Positions 1 through 7,775 of a DNA stretch of 64,000 nucleotides are shown here, one piece after another. Each line of letters begins with the position of its first letter. The first letter of the stretch is position 1. A model generated the notes under the pieces. It did no database searches. It was not told the DNA's origin and saw only the letters and a program-made list of their open reading frames with translations. Both the position numbers and the translations under genes were made by a program. Source of the DNA: Lachnospiraceae bacterium (GTDB lineage Bacteria; Bacillota; Clostridia; Lachnospirales; Lachnospiraceae); the NCBI GenBank assembly GCA_024696945.1, contig JAILGF010000071.1, positions 124,001 to 188,000 on the forward strand, written 5' to 3'.

Positions 1-1
1 T

Positions 2-649
2 TCAGAGATCAACGAGTGCATGCTTGAAAAGGCTGAGATAGAGAAGCAGTACGAGCTTGAACGTAATCAGTTCCTCCAGGTTGAAAATCAGGTTAATGCC
101 ACATTGTTTAATGCTCAGGGCAGAAAGAAGGATCTTGAGGCACAGGCTCAGGAGTCCGAAAACAGGTATTCCTACAAGGAACAGACCGAGAGAAAGAGAT
201 TGCTTAAATTAAAGGACGATTTAAGGACTGCATTTGCAGCGGTTGAGCTTGCCGGAGAGATCGAGGCAATATTCCGTGAGAAAGCAGCTTCGGGCAATCG
301 TAAAAAGGCTCTGCTTTACAAGCAGAAGACTGAAGACAGGGAAAATGCAGAGAAAGAGCTTGACTCCATCAAGAGCCAGTTCGAGGTAGCTCAGATAAAC
401 AGCAAGGCGACCATAGAAGAACATCAGAAGGTTAAAGAGAAATTTGACAAGGACCTTGCCGCTATCAATGAGACTATTGAGGAAAACCAGTCAGTCATAG
501 CTGCAAAGAAAGAGAGCATGCAGGTACTTAAAGACAGAAGTAAGGCTGTAGATGACAGAAGGGCGGTAGCAAACAAGAAGATCAAGGACATTGAGGATTC
601 AATGCGTGATATAGATATTAAGATAAGGGAAGAAGAGGCAAAACATTAA
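2..649 (+). CDS. Coiled-coil protein of the XpaC/TelA operon, 5' truncated by window edge
   Basis: The frame is open to the left edge, so the true start lies outside the window; the first visible ATG is at 20. The visible 215 or so residues are almost entirely charged heptad-like sequence rich in Glu, Lys, Gln and Ala, with no Cys, no membrane segment and no recognisable enzyme motif, so a long alpha-helical coiled coil is the only structural statement possible. It ends 23 bases before the next gene and is the visible head of a run that continues through XpaC and TelA homologues. A role as an accessory factor of the TelA system, for example in the cell envelope, is inferred from position only. 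I do not recognise the family. Confidence 0.7.
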   Translation, partial: SEINECMLEKAEIEKQYELERNQFLQVENQVNATLFNAQGRKKDLEAQAQESENRYSYKEQTERKRLLKLKDDLRTAFAAVELAGEIEAIFREKAASGNRKKALLYKQKTEDRENAEKELDSIKSQFEVAQINSKATIEEHQKVKEKFDKDLAAINETIEENQSVIAAKKESMQVLKDRSKAVDDRRAVANKKIKDIEDSMRDIDIKIREEEAKH

Positions 650-672
650 GCTAGAGAAAGGCGGATTACAAA

Positions 673-1995
673 ATGACTGTAGATGAAATTTTTACAAGCG
701 AATCTGAGCATTTGTATTTCAGACTCATAGCTGCCCGTAACGCCCTAAATGCAGCCAACGATTCAGATACAATACAGGTTCTAAACGAAATACTCGATGA
801 AACACTGAATAACATAGACAGGATCGGAACCGAAGAGGAAATAGCGGCAGCCGAGGAAATAGTTGTAAGGAAGAGCAACAAGACAGTAAAGGATTATCTG
901 AGCTGCCAAAAGTTCAATCTTATAGCTACGGCCGTTATGTTCGTTACCGCAGTCGGTGCCGCTCTGGCTCTTCTTATGATCATCGTAGGAAGCAGTGATA
1001 AGGTTAAACCTATTGTGGCAGTTGTGATTGTTGCAGCAGGTATTATCGGTATGGCATTCTTCGTATCCAGATACATGAAGAAACGTATGGATCAGGCACG
1101 TGAAGAACTGAAAGGCAAAACAGTAATAGGTGTTAAGATCAATACCGGTGTAGCAACAACCTCTACAAAGACGACAACGTCGTCTTCGGCAAGTACTAAG
1201 AAGGAGAAGTCATCTTCATCATCATCTTCTTCAGCATCTGTCGGAAAAACAAAGGTAGTAAGGAATTACTTCGGTGTTATAAAGGTAGTCCTTTTACTGG
1301 CTATTATCGCAGTATTGGGCTTCACCGTTTACACTAAGCGTACACAGATTGTAGATTCCATCAAAATCATTATGTACAATATCGGATTATATGATCCGGC
1401 TCCCGCTGCGGACAGTGAACGTTTTGCAGAGATAAGGACAACACTGATCAATAAGAGAAAGGGCATCTACTATAATAAGGCTGAGGATCTGTTTGCAAAC
1501 GAGCAATATGCCGAGGCTGCTGAAATGTATAACCAGTGCTATGGATACAAGGATGACGTAGAGGCTAAGATTCTTCTTTCAAATAACTGCAAGTACTATG
1601 TAGAGGCAGAGGACGCCGTTGCAGATTCAATGATAAAGGCCCGTATCGCTCTTAACAATATCAAGCTTCCGTTTGATAACGTTACGATCCGCGGTAAGAA
1701 GATAAAGAATGTGGAAGTCCTTCTCGGACAGTATACGAAGTACCTTGACTATGTCGGTATTTACAGTGCAGGAGAAGAAACCTTCAACATTACAGATTTC
1801 TCTAAGGATAAGAACTTTAACGTATTTGTAGTGGAAAAGAAGCTCGGTAAGCTGGAGCTTTCCAACGCTACCGATATGGAAGATTATGATTACGCGGTAC
1901 AGAAGAAGTCCGGTGAGGATGTGATCAAGTGGTACATCGCACAGGATAATGTTCTTAAGGTTACCGCTGAAGGTGAGATCAAGCTTAGAAAATAA
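673..1995 (+). CDS. Membrane protein with Ser-rich linker and TPR-like region (unknown function)
   Basis: 440 residues. An N-terminal soluble helical part (about 1-75) is followed by two membrane segments (about 85-108 and 114-132), a linker with a Ser/Thr/Lys-rich tract (about 158-195), a third membrane segment (about 205-222) and a C-terminal domain. Residues about 270-315 contain a helical pair (AEDLFANEQYAEAAEMY type) resembling one tetratricopeptide unit, often seen in Lachnospiraceae membrane proteins. Odd number of membrane helices suggests the C-terminal domain faces the opposite side from the N-terminus. It sits between a coiled-coil gene and xpaC, 30 bases from the latter, so cotranscription is likely. 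No catalytic motif is visible; function unknown. Confidence 0.75.
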   Translation: MTVDEIFTSESEHLYFRLIAARNALNAANDSDTIQVLNEILDETLNNIDRIGTEEEIAAAEEIVVRKSNKTVKDYLSCQKFNLIATAVMFVTAVGAALALLMIIVGSSDKVKPIVAVVIVAAGIIGMAFFVSRYMKKRMDQAREELKGKTVIGVKINTGVATTSTKTTTSSSASTKKEKSSSSSSSSASVGKTKVVRNYFGVIKVVLLLAIIAVLGFTVYTKRTQIVDSIKIIMYNIGLYDPAPAADSERFAEIRTTLINKRKGIYYNKAEDLFANEQYAEAAEMYNQCYGYKDDVEAKILLSNNCKYYVEAEDAVADSMIKARIALNNIKLPFDNVTIRGKKIKNVEVLLGQYTKYLDYVGIYSAGEETFNITDFSKDKNFNVFVVEKKLGKLELSNATDMEDYDYAVQKKSGEDVIKWYIAQDNVLKVTAEGEIKLRK

Positions 1996-2025
1996 TTCCG
2001 TATATCGGAAGGAGTTACCATAAGG

Positions 2026-2766
2026 ATGGCAAAGAAGTTTAAAAAAAGTCCCTGGAGTTCGGCGGGACCCGTATATGTTGCGTCAGCTGTGCTTATCGGC
2101 TGGGCGATAGCATTTACGCCGACATCTGTTTCTGGCTTCTTCCTGGCCGGACTAGCCTCGTTCTGCGGGTGGGCCATCAGTAAGCTGTTTTGGCCCAAGA
2201 CTTTGGTGGAGATAGAGGACAGTTCAAAAAAAGCGGAGCAGAAACCGGAACCGGAACCCGAAAAGCAGGAGGAAGTAAAGCAGGAAACGGATCCCGGCAT
2301 AAAGAAACGTCCGAGAACGGGCGACAGCACGATAGACAAGCTTCTTGATGAAGAAGAAAAAGCCATTGCTGAAATGAGAAGGCTTGACAAGGCCATAGAG
2401 GATGAAAAGGTTTCAGCCCAGATAGTACATTTGGAGGACGTAACCACAAAGATAGTGAATTTTATAGTGGAGAATCCCAACAAGAAGGGACAGGTAAGAA
2501 AATTCTTCAATTATTATCTGCCTACTACTCTGAAGCTTTTAAATGCTTATGACAGAATGGATGAAACGGGCATATCCGGAATGAATATTGACGGAACAAA
2601 GGGCAAGGTCGAAGAAATGATGGATACATCACTTGCAGCCTTCGACAAACAGCTTGATGCCCTATATGCGGATGATGCTCTTGACATTTCTGCCGAAATT
2701 AAAGTAATGGAAGGAATGTTGGCTCAGGAAGGCCTCAAGGAAGATGCCATTTCGGGCCTGAAATAA
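2026..2766 (+). CDS. xpaC: XpaC family protein (5-bromo-4-chloroindolyl phosphate hydrolysis family)
   Basis: 246 residues. Two hydrophobic segments near the N-terminus (about 12-30 and 33-50) anchor it in the membrane; an acidic Pro/Glu/Lys linker (about 65-95) leads to the helical XpaC domain, recognisable from the stretch around RKFFNYYLPTTLKLL and the DALYADDALDISAEIKVME ending. In Bacillus subtilis xpaC is likewise adjacent to the telA homologue yaaN. Despite the name, enzymatic hydrolysis has not been firmly shown for this family; the link to TelA and envelope stress is by genome context. Preceded by a GGAAGGAG ribosome site with an ATG at 2026; 31 bases separate it from telA. Confidence 0.85.
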   Translation: MAKKFKKSPWSSAGPVYVASAVLIGWAIAFTPTSVSGFFLAGLASFCGWAISKLFWPKTLVEIEDSSKKAEQKPEPEPEKQEEVKQETDPGIKKRPRTGDSTIDKLLDEEEKAIAEMRRLDKAIEDEKVSAQIVHLEDVTTKIVNFIVENPNKKGQVRKFFNYYLPTTLKLLNAYDRMDETGISGMNIDGTKGKVEEMMDTSLAAFDKQLDALYADDALDISAEIKVMEGMLAQEGLKEDAISGLK

Positions 2767-2797
2767 AAAAGTACAAGTTTTTTAGGAGGAGATATAA

Positions 2798-4081
2798 ATG
2801 GATAACGGAATGCCTTCATTAACACTGGATCCCAATGCTGCTATGGCAGCGCCGGCTGCACCCGCAGCACCTTCGTTGGAGGCTATGGCACCTTCAGCCC
2901 CGGCAATGGCTACAGCACCGGCTGCACCGGCTATGGCTACCGCTCCTTCAATGCCTACAGCAGCTGCTGCATTTGAGCCCACCCTCACACTGAATCCCGA
3001 GGCTGAGCAGCAGAAGCAGGAGCAGCCCAAGCAGGAAGAACAGGTTGTCACAATTGATGATTCCATGCTTTCAGCTGAGGAAAAGGCCATTGTTGATGAT
3101 TTCGCATCAAAGATCGACATTGCAGATTCAAATATGGTTATGACATATGGTGCTGCAGCACAGCAGCATATAGCCGGTTTCTCTGAGAGTGCTCTTAACA
3201 GTGTTAAGACAAAGGACTTGGGAGAAATCGGTGAGACGCTTTCATCACTCGTTGTTCAGTTAAAGACTCTCGATCAGCCTGAGAAAAAAGGAATCGCAGG
3301 CTGGTTCCAGAAGAAAAAGAACAGCCTTGAGGAAATGAAGGCCAACTACTCAAAAGCAGAGACCAATGTTGATAAAATAGTTGAAATGCTCGAACAGCAT
3401 CAGGTTACCCTTATGAAGGATATCGCACTGTTCGACCAGATGTATGAACTGAACCTGAAGTATTATAAAGAGCTTACCATGTATATCATTGCAGGTAAGA
3501 AGAGATTGGCAGAGGTCAGAGCCACAAAGCTTCAGGAACTCAGAAAAAAGGCTGAGGAGACCGGTGCACAGGAGGATGCTCAGGCATACAACGATTTTGC
3601 AAATCTCTGTGAGAGATTTGAGAAGAGACTTCATGATCTTGAGCTTACCCGAATGATCTCCATTCAGATGGGCCCTCAGACCAGAATGCTTCAGAACAAT
3701 GATACTCTGATGGTTGAGAAGATCCAGTCATCCATCGTTAACACCATTCCTCTTTGGAAGTCGCAGATGGTACTGGCACTCGGTATCGAGCACGGACGTC
3801 AGGCAACACATGCTCAGGCAGCGGTTACCGACATGACAAACGAGCTCTTAAAGAAGAACGCCGAGACATTAAAGATCGCTACCATAGAGACTGCAAAGGA
3901 AGCAGAAAGATCTGTAGTAGAGATCGAAACCTTAAAGGAAACAAACGAAAATCTTATCACAACCCTTGATGAAGTCATGAAAATCCAGACCGAAGGCAAG
4001 GCAAAGCGTGCAGCGGCCGAGCAGGAACTCGGAAGAATAGAAGGCGAACTCAAGGCAAAACTTATGGAGTTGCGTAGTTAA
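2798..4081 (+). CDS. telA: TelA family protein (toxic anion resistance)
   Basis: 427 residues. The first ~70 residues are a low-complexity Ala/Pro/Met-rich segment followed by a Gln/Glu-rich stretch; from about residue 80 the TelA/KlaA/YaaN domain begins, recognisable from the GIAGWFQKKKNSLEEMK region, the helical middle and the R-MISIQMGPQTRMLQNN segment. The family is named for plasmid tellurite resistance but most chromosomal copies have unknown roles in envelope or antimicrobial stress. Good AGGAGG ribosome site before ATG 2798. Its TAA overlaps the next ATG (TAATG), so translation of the next gene is probably coupled. The Ala/Pro head is unusual and may be a flexible interaction arm. Confidence 0.9.
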   Translation: MDNGMPSLTLDPNAAMAAPAAPAAPSLEAMAPSAPAMATAPAAPAMATAPSMPTAAAAFEPTLTLNPEAEQQKQEQPKQEEQVVTIDDSMLSAEEKAIVDDFASKIDIADSNMVMTYGAAAQQHIAGFSESALNSVKTKDLGEIGETLSSLVVQLKTLDQPEKKGIAGWFQKKKNSLEEMKANYSKAETNVDKIVEMLEQHQVTLMKDIALFDQMYELNLKYYKELTMYIIAGKKRLAEVRATKLQELRKKAEETGAQEDAQAYNDFANLCERFEKRLHDLELTRMISIQMGPQTRMLQNNDTLMVEKIQSSIVNTIPLWKSQMVLALGIEHGRQATHAQAAVTDMTNELLKKNAETLKIATIETAKEAERSVVEIETLKETNENLITTLDEVMKIQTEGKAKRAAAEQELGRIEGELKAKLMELRS

Positions 4082-5088
4082 TGGGAAAGATAAAAGAATT
4101 TTTCCGAAAGACAGGAGTGGCTTTGGGAGTACTTGCTGCTTCAATCATTGGTGTTATAAAGCTTACACCTCCTCTCGCTAACGGAAGCATTCTATCGGAA
4201 GGGCTCACTATAGCGGCAGGTTTGGCCTGTACGGGTGTAGTTATGATAGGCTGCGGAATAGGAAAGGCTATCCAGGTTGGCAAAGAAAAAAAGCTGCTGA
4301 AGGAAGCCAACGGTCCCGCCATTGAAAAGCCAAAGGAAACTGCAGCAAAAGAGCGGACAAACAGTGCTAAAAACACTAATACCGGTAATAACGATTTTGG
4401 CCAAAAGATGGGACAGACTGCCGAGAAGATAGGTGAGAAGATCAACGAGGGAGCAAACAGGCTGGGCGTAAAGCTTGAAGAGATATTTGGTAACGGAAGC
4501 AGACCGAATACCTCGGCAAATCCTTACAGTTCCACCGTAAATAACGGATCGAACCCATACAGTTCAAAAGACAGGATGTCTGCAGGACAGGGCGGAACCT
4601 ATAACGGAAAGCAGTACGGATCAAGCTATACAGGAGATGTGCGGGGAGCACAGCAGATGGGAAATACCGGCTACTACAGCGGTGGCCAGAACTCCTACAA
4701 TAACAATTACTATAATAACAATAACAACAGAAATAATCAAAATAATAGAAATCCTTACAACCAAAACAACAGGAACGGACAGAACGGTTACAATAACGGA
4801 TATCAGAACAATAACAACCGATACAATAACCAATATAACAACCAGAATGTCCAGTACGGTGGCGGAGCCGGAAACAGACCGAACAACGGCAATTACAATA
4901 ATCAGAACGTTCAGTATGGCAATTATGCCAACGGTGGAAACAATAACCGCAACAATACAGGTTACTCACAGAACACCAAACAGCCCAATACCAGCGGTCT
5001 TGAGGAAAGCGCTAAGAGCAATTATTTTGATAATGAACCGGGAAGCTCGTCGTACAGGAGCGGCCCCTTAAAGAAAGAAAAAATCTAA
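4081..5088 (+). CDS. Membrane protein with long Asn/Tyr-rich prion-like tail
   Basis: 335 residues. Two hydrophobic helices lie near the N-terminus (about 12-30 and 38-60, with Gly/Ile/Val content), followed by a charged linker and a helical stretch containing [17 protein letters not shown] (about 117-140). From about residue 140 to the end the sequence is low complexity; about 195-300 is dominated by Asn, Tyr, Gln and Gly with Arg, and runs such as [14 protein letters not shown]. Such composition is typical of prion-like, phase-separating or amyloid-forming segments. The start codon overlaps the telA stop and exonuclease III begins 1 base after its stop, so it is embedded in the operon. I do not recognise a named family; function unknown. 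Confidence 0.75.
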   Translation: MGKIKEFFRKTGVALGVLAASIIGVIKLTPPLANGSILSEGLTIAAGLACTGVVMIGCGIGKAIQVGKEKKLLKEANGPAIEKPKETAAKERTNSAKNTNTGNNDFGQKMGQTAEKIGEKINEGANRLGVKLEEIFGNGSRPNTSANPYSSTVNNGSNPYSSKDRMSAGQGGTYNGKQYGSSYTGDVRGAQQMGNTGYYSGGQNSYNNNYYNNNNNRNNQNNRNPYNQNNRNGQNGYNNGYQNNNNRYNNQYNNQNVQYGGGAGNRPNNGNYNNQNVQYGNYANGGNNNRNNTGYSQNTKQPNTSGLEESAKSNYFDNEPGSSSYRSGPLKKEKI

Positions 5089-5089
5089 T

Positions 5090-5842
5090 ATGAAATTCAT
5101 ATCATGGAATGTAAACGGCTTGAGAGCTTGTATGCAAAAGGGCTTTGAGGACAGCTTCAAGGCGCTCGATGCGGATATTTTCTGTTTACAGGAAACGAAG
5201 CTGCAGGCCGGACAGCACGATTTCGAACCGGAAGGATATTATCAGTACTGGAATTATGCCGAGAAAAAGGGGTATTCCGGTACTGCCCTTTTTTCTAAGA
5301 AAGAACCCTTAAGTGTAACGAAGGGCATAGGAGTGGAGGAGCACGACCACGAAGGACGCGTAATAACGGCTGAGTATGAGAATTTTTACTTCGTAGTGGT
5401 GTATGTTCCCAATTCACAGAGGGAATTGGCGAGACTTCAATACCGCATGGAGTGGGAAAAGGCATTTTTGAACTATATTAAAGGCCTTGAGGCAAAAAAG
5501 CCCGTCATCTACTGCGGCGACCTTAACGTTGCCCACAAGGAGATAGATCTTAAGAATCCCAAGACAAATCATCTGAATGCCGGATTTACCGACGAAGAGA
5601 GAGCATGCTTTACAAAAGTCCTTGAAAGCGGCTATATCGATTCCTTCAGGTACTTTTATCCCGATAAGAAGGATATATATTCCTGGTGGTCATATATGTT
5701 TAAATCCCGTGAGAAGAATGCAGGCTGGCGTATAGACTATTTTGTGGTTTCGGAGAAGCTAAAAGACAGCATGAAGGATGCATCCATACATACCGAGATC
5801 ATGGGCTCGGACCACTGCCCGGTAGAACTGATTATTTTTTAA
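5090..5842 (+). CDS. exoA: Exodeoxyribonuclease III (AP endonuclease)
   Basis: 250 residues, the usual length. It cleaves DNA 5' to abasic sites and has 3'-5' exonuclease and 3'-phosphatase activity in base excision repair. Visible EEP-fold motifs are the N-terminal [15 protein letters not shown] (metal-binding Glu), YVPNS, the [12 protein letters not shown] catalytic block, the late W-SYM-R...WRIDYF segment and the terminal SDHCPV with the catalytic His. It starts 1 base after the preceding gene, so it is expressed as the last gene of the telA operon, which is an unusual place for a repair gene. Followed by the tRNA-Arg promoter almost at once. Confidence 0.95.
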   Translation: MKFISWNVNGLRACMQKGFEDSFKALDADIFCLQETKLQAGQHDFEPEGYYQYWNYAEKKGYSGTALFSKKEPLSVTKGIGVEEHDHEGRVITAEYENFYFVVVYVPNSQRELARLQYRMEWEKAFLNYIKGLEAKKPVIYCGDLNVAHKEIDLKNPKTNHLNAGFTDEERACFTKVLESGYIDSFRYFYPDKKDIYSWWSYMFKSREKNAGWRIDYFVVSEKLKDSMKDASIHTEIMGSDHCPVELIIF

Positions 5843-5849
5843 AAAGTAC

Positions 5850-5878
5850 TTGACATTCTCTTAGTTTTACAGTATTAT
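5850..5878 (+). promoter_or_regulatory. Sigma-A promoter of tRNA-Arg
   Basis: TTGACA (5850-5855), 17-base spacer, TATTAT (5873-5878), placing transcription start about 20 bases before the tRNA 5' end. It lies directly after the stop of the exonuclease III gene. Confidence 0.8.
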
Positions 5879-5903
5879 AAGTAACGTCGTTGAAAAACGA
5901 AAT

Positions 5904-5977
5904 GTGTGTGTAGCTCAGCTGGATAGAGCGTCTGGCTACGGACCAGAAGGTCGCGAGTTCGAATCTTGTCACACACA
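5904..5977 (+). tRNA. tRNA-Arg (anticodon ACG)
   Basis: A 74-base cloverleaf without encoded CCA. Acceptor stem GTGTGTG (5904-5910) pairs with CACACAC (5970-5976), discriminator A at 5977; D-arm GCTC...GAGC; anticodon stem TCTGG/CCAGA around loop CTACGGA, giving anticodon ACG (A34 normally deaminated to inosine to read CGU/CGC/CGA); T-arm GCGAG-TTCGAAT-CTTGT. The acceptor stem is a simple alternating purine-pyrimidine run, and the T-stem has two G-U pairs. The gene stands alone between its own promoter and terminator. Confidence 0.95.
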
Positions 5978-5982
5978 TAAGT

Positions 5983-6017
5983 GGCCTCAAACTTATTTCC
6001 GTTTGGGGCCTTTTTTT
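5983..6017 (+). terminator. Rho-independent terminator of tRNA-Arg
   Basis: Stem GGCCTCAAAC (5983-5992) with GTTTGGGGCC (6001-6010), one G-U pair, 8-base loop, then seven T. It begins 5 bases after the tRNA. Confidence 0.9.
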
Positions 6018-6106
6018 AACATCGGTCCGTGCAATTTCATACACGGTCAAATAAATGGAAATCTTATATAAAAACATAGATTTCCGGTTGAATCTGGGAG
6101 TTAGAA

Positions 6107-6844
6107 ATGAAGAAAAGAACAACAGCATTCAGGATAACTGCGGCATCCATGCTGATATTTGTATTAATGCTTGCCATGGGGTCATTTACTATCAAGTCCT
6201 ATGCACAGGAATATGAAGAGATCAGAAGCAGTATCGTTTTGGCAGAAGCAGATACAACGAACGCAGGTACCGTTACTACGGGAACGGATCAGGCAGTATC
6301 TACCGATACGGTTGCAGCGTCAGAGGGAACTGAAGAAGAGAAGCCTTCACTGGCGGAGAAGCTTGCCAATAAGCTCTCGGGGCTTCCGGACGAGCTTGTA
6401 TGCTTTGTTATTTCTATGATACCTGTTGTAGAACTGAGAGGCGGACTTATCGTTGCGGCAATTAAGGGTATCCCGCTTTTTAGAGCAATTGCCGTATGCA
6501 TAGCCGGAAATCTGGTTCCGATACCTTTCATTCTGCTTCTTATTACTCCGATCTTCACATGGTTAAAAAAGACCAAGCTGTTCAAGCCCATAGTAGAAAA
6601 GCTTGAAAAAAAATCAATGGGTAAGAGCGAAAAGATACAGAAATACGAGTTCCTGGGACTCATGCTTTTTGTAGGAATACCGCTTCCGGGAACCGGAGCA
6701 TGGACAGGATCACTTATAGCATCCCTTCTTGAGATAAAGGTTAAGAAGGCTTTCCCTGCTATCTGCCTGGGACTTATTATGGCAACGATTATTATGTGCT
6801 TTATTACATACGGTATCCCGTGGCTTATTTCGAATGTATTCTAA
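6107..6844 (+). CDS. COG2426 small multidrug export-type membrane protein with signal-like N-terminal extension
   Basis: 245 residues. The core (about 95-245) matches the Sm_multidrug_ex (COG2426) family: helices with VISMIPVVELRGG, GNLVPIPFILLL and the GIPLPGTGAWTGSLIASLL loop are diagnostic. The family is DedA-like; transport of drugs is not well established. Unusually, the core is preceded by about 90 residues made of a signal-peptide-like segment (about 9-32, ending near SYAQ) and a Thr/Ala/Glu-rich spacer, which is not part of the usual ~160-residue family members. The ATG at 6107 has a GGGAG ribosome site. Monocistronic or with the next gene, 60 bases downstream. Confidence 0.85.
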   Translation: MKKRTTAFRITAASMLIFVLMLAMGSFTIKSYAQEYEEIRSSIVLAEADTTNAGTVTTGTDQAVSTDTVAASEGTEEEKPSLAEKLANKLSGLPDELVCFVISMIPVVELRGGLIVAAIKGIPLFRAIAVCIAGNLVPIPFILLLITPIFTWLKKTKLFKPIVEKLEKKSMGKSEKIQKYEFLGLMLFVGIPLPGTGAWTGSLIASLLEIKVKKAFPAICLGLIMATIIMCFITYGIPWLISNVF

Positions 6845-6904
6845 CTTGAAATGATCGATAAATACGACGCTATGCTGCGATAAACCAGCAGAATAGGAGA
6901 ATTT

Positions 6905-7747
6905 ATGGAACGATTGAGAAGTATCCGCAAAGAGGAACTTTTGGAACTGATAAAGAGATACAATATCGGTAAGAAACCTCTTTCAAAGCTTTTGGGCTGG
7001 GGTGAAACAACGGTACTTTTATACAGTGCCATGGATGAAATCCCCGATAACGAATATACCGAAAGACTGTATCAGCTTTATGTTGACAAAGGACAGTATC
7101 TTGAAGTCCTGATGAATAACAAGAGCAATATTACAGATATAGCATACAGGAAGAGCCTAAGGGCTATCCATCAGCCGATCCTGGACAACAGAATTCTTAT
7201 GGTTGCACAGTTCGTTATGGATATAAACCGCAAAGAGATTTCCCAGGCACGCCTTGAGGTTATACTGTTATGGTCCCAGATCGCTTCTCTTGTTCTTATG
7301 GATAAACCCTTGTTTGATGACATATATCAGCCGACAAAAGGAAACGGTAACTCACCTTATAAGACGGTGGCCGAAAAATACATGGAAAAGCAGTTCTTTG
7401 CTTTAGGAGACTGTCATGAAGCCGATGATCTGAGGAAAAACATCTATGAGGCATTTAAGGCAAAACTCGATCCGGTTCTTACGGAAGAAATAAAGGCTCT
7501 TATATCTCATATATCAGAGATGTTTTCATGGTACGGCGAGAAAGCTTTTTCTGAACTGCTTGCATTTGAGCGCTTTATACTCTGCGGTCCGCCCGATTCA
7601 AAGGAAAGAAGGCGTTCCGCATCTAACGAAACACTTAAAAAGCTATATGCAGAAGTCTTTACACAGGCAAAGATAAAGAAACTTTCGGATATTGATTCAT
7701 ATATTGCAAAGCTTATAAATAAACTGAGAATCAAAAAAGCGGATTGA
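6905..7747 (+). CDS. HTH protein with Panacea/DUF4065-like (SocA-type) region
   Basis: 280 residues. Residues about 8-60 form a short helix-turn-helix of the kind found at the C-terminus of MqsA/YgiT antitoxins (KPLSKLLGWGETTV followed by a Tyr-rich recognition region). Residues about 98-220 resemble a degenerate DUF4065/Panacea domain: an opening VAQFVMDINRKEISQARLEVILLW helix pair, KPLFDD, and later a SWYGEKAFSELLAFERFI segment. This HTH + Panacea order is known from antitoxins and phage-encoded regulators. No toxin-sized gene adjoins it; neighbours are a COG2426 gene and convergent typA. So it may be an orphan antitoxin or a transcription factor. The Panacea assignment is by eye and moderately certain. 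Good AGGAG ribosome site at ATG 6905. Confidence 0.65.
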   Translation: MERLRSIRKEELLELIKRYNIGKKPLSKLLGWGETTVLLYSAMDEIPDNEYTERLYQLYVDKGQYLEVLMNNKSNITDIAYRKSLRAIHQPILDNRILMVAQFVMDINRKEISQARLEVILLWSQIASLVLMDKPLFDDIYQPTKGNGNSPYKTVAEKYMEKQFFALGDCHEADDLRKNIYEAFKAKLDPVLTEEIKALISHISEMFSWYGEKAFSELLAFERFILCGPPDSKERRRSASNETLKKLYAEVFTQAKIKKLSDIDSYIAKLINKLRIKKAD

Positions 7748-7767
7748 CAATTGCAATCCGCTTAATT
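7737..7767. terminator. Bidirectional terminator between the HTH-Panacea gene and typA
   Basis: AAGCGGATTG (7737-7746) pairs with CAATCCGCTT (7754-7763), loop of 7. A-rich sequence lies on the left and TTAATTCTTTTG on the right, so it can serve both convergent genes. The upstream arm overlaps the stop codon of the + strand gene. Confidence 0.75.
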
Positions 7768-7775
7768 CTTTTGTT

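Noticed and set aside
60-72. Dockerin-like loop in the DUF4430 protein as a sign of a cellulosome (residue numbers of the gene at 35551)
   Set aside because: Only one loop, inserted inside DUF4430, and no cohesin gene in the window; a local calcium site is more likely.
4442-4969. Long antisense frame opposite the Asn-rich gene
   Set aside because: Arises from the AAT/AAC-rich repeats; Cys/Tyr-rich composition is an artefact of the complementary strand.
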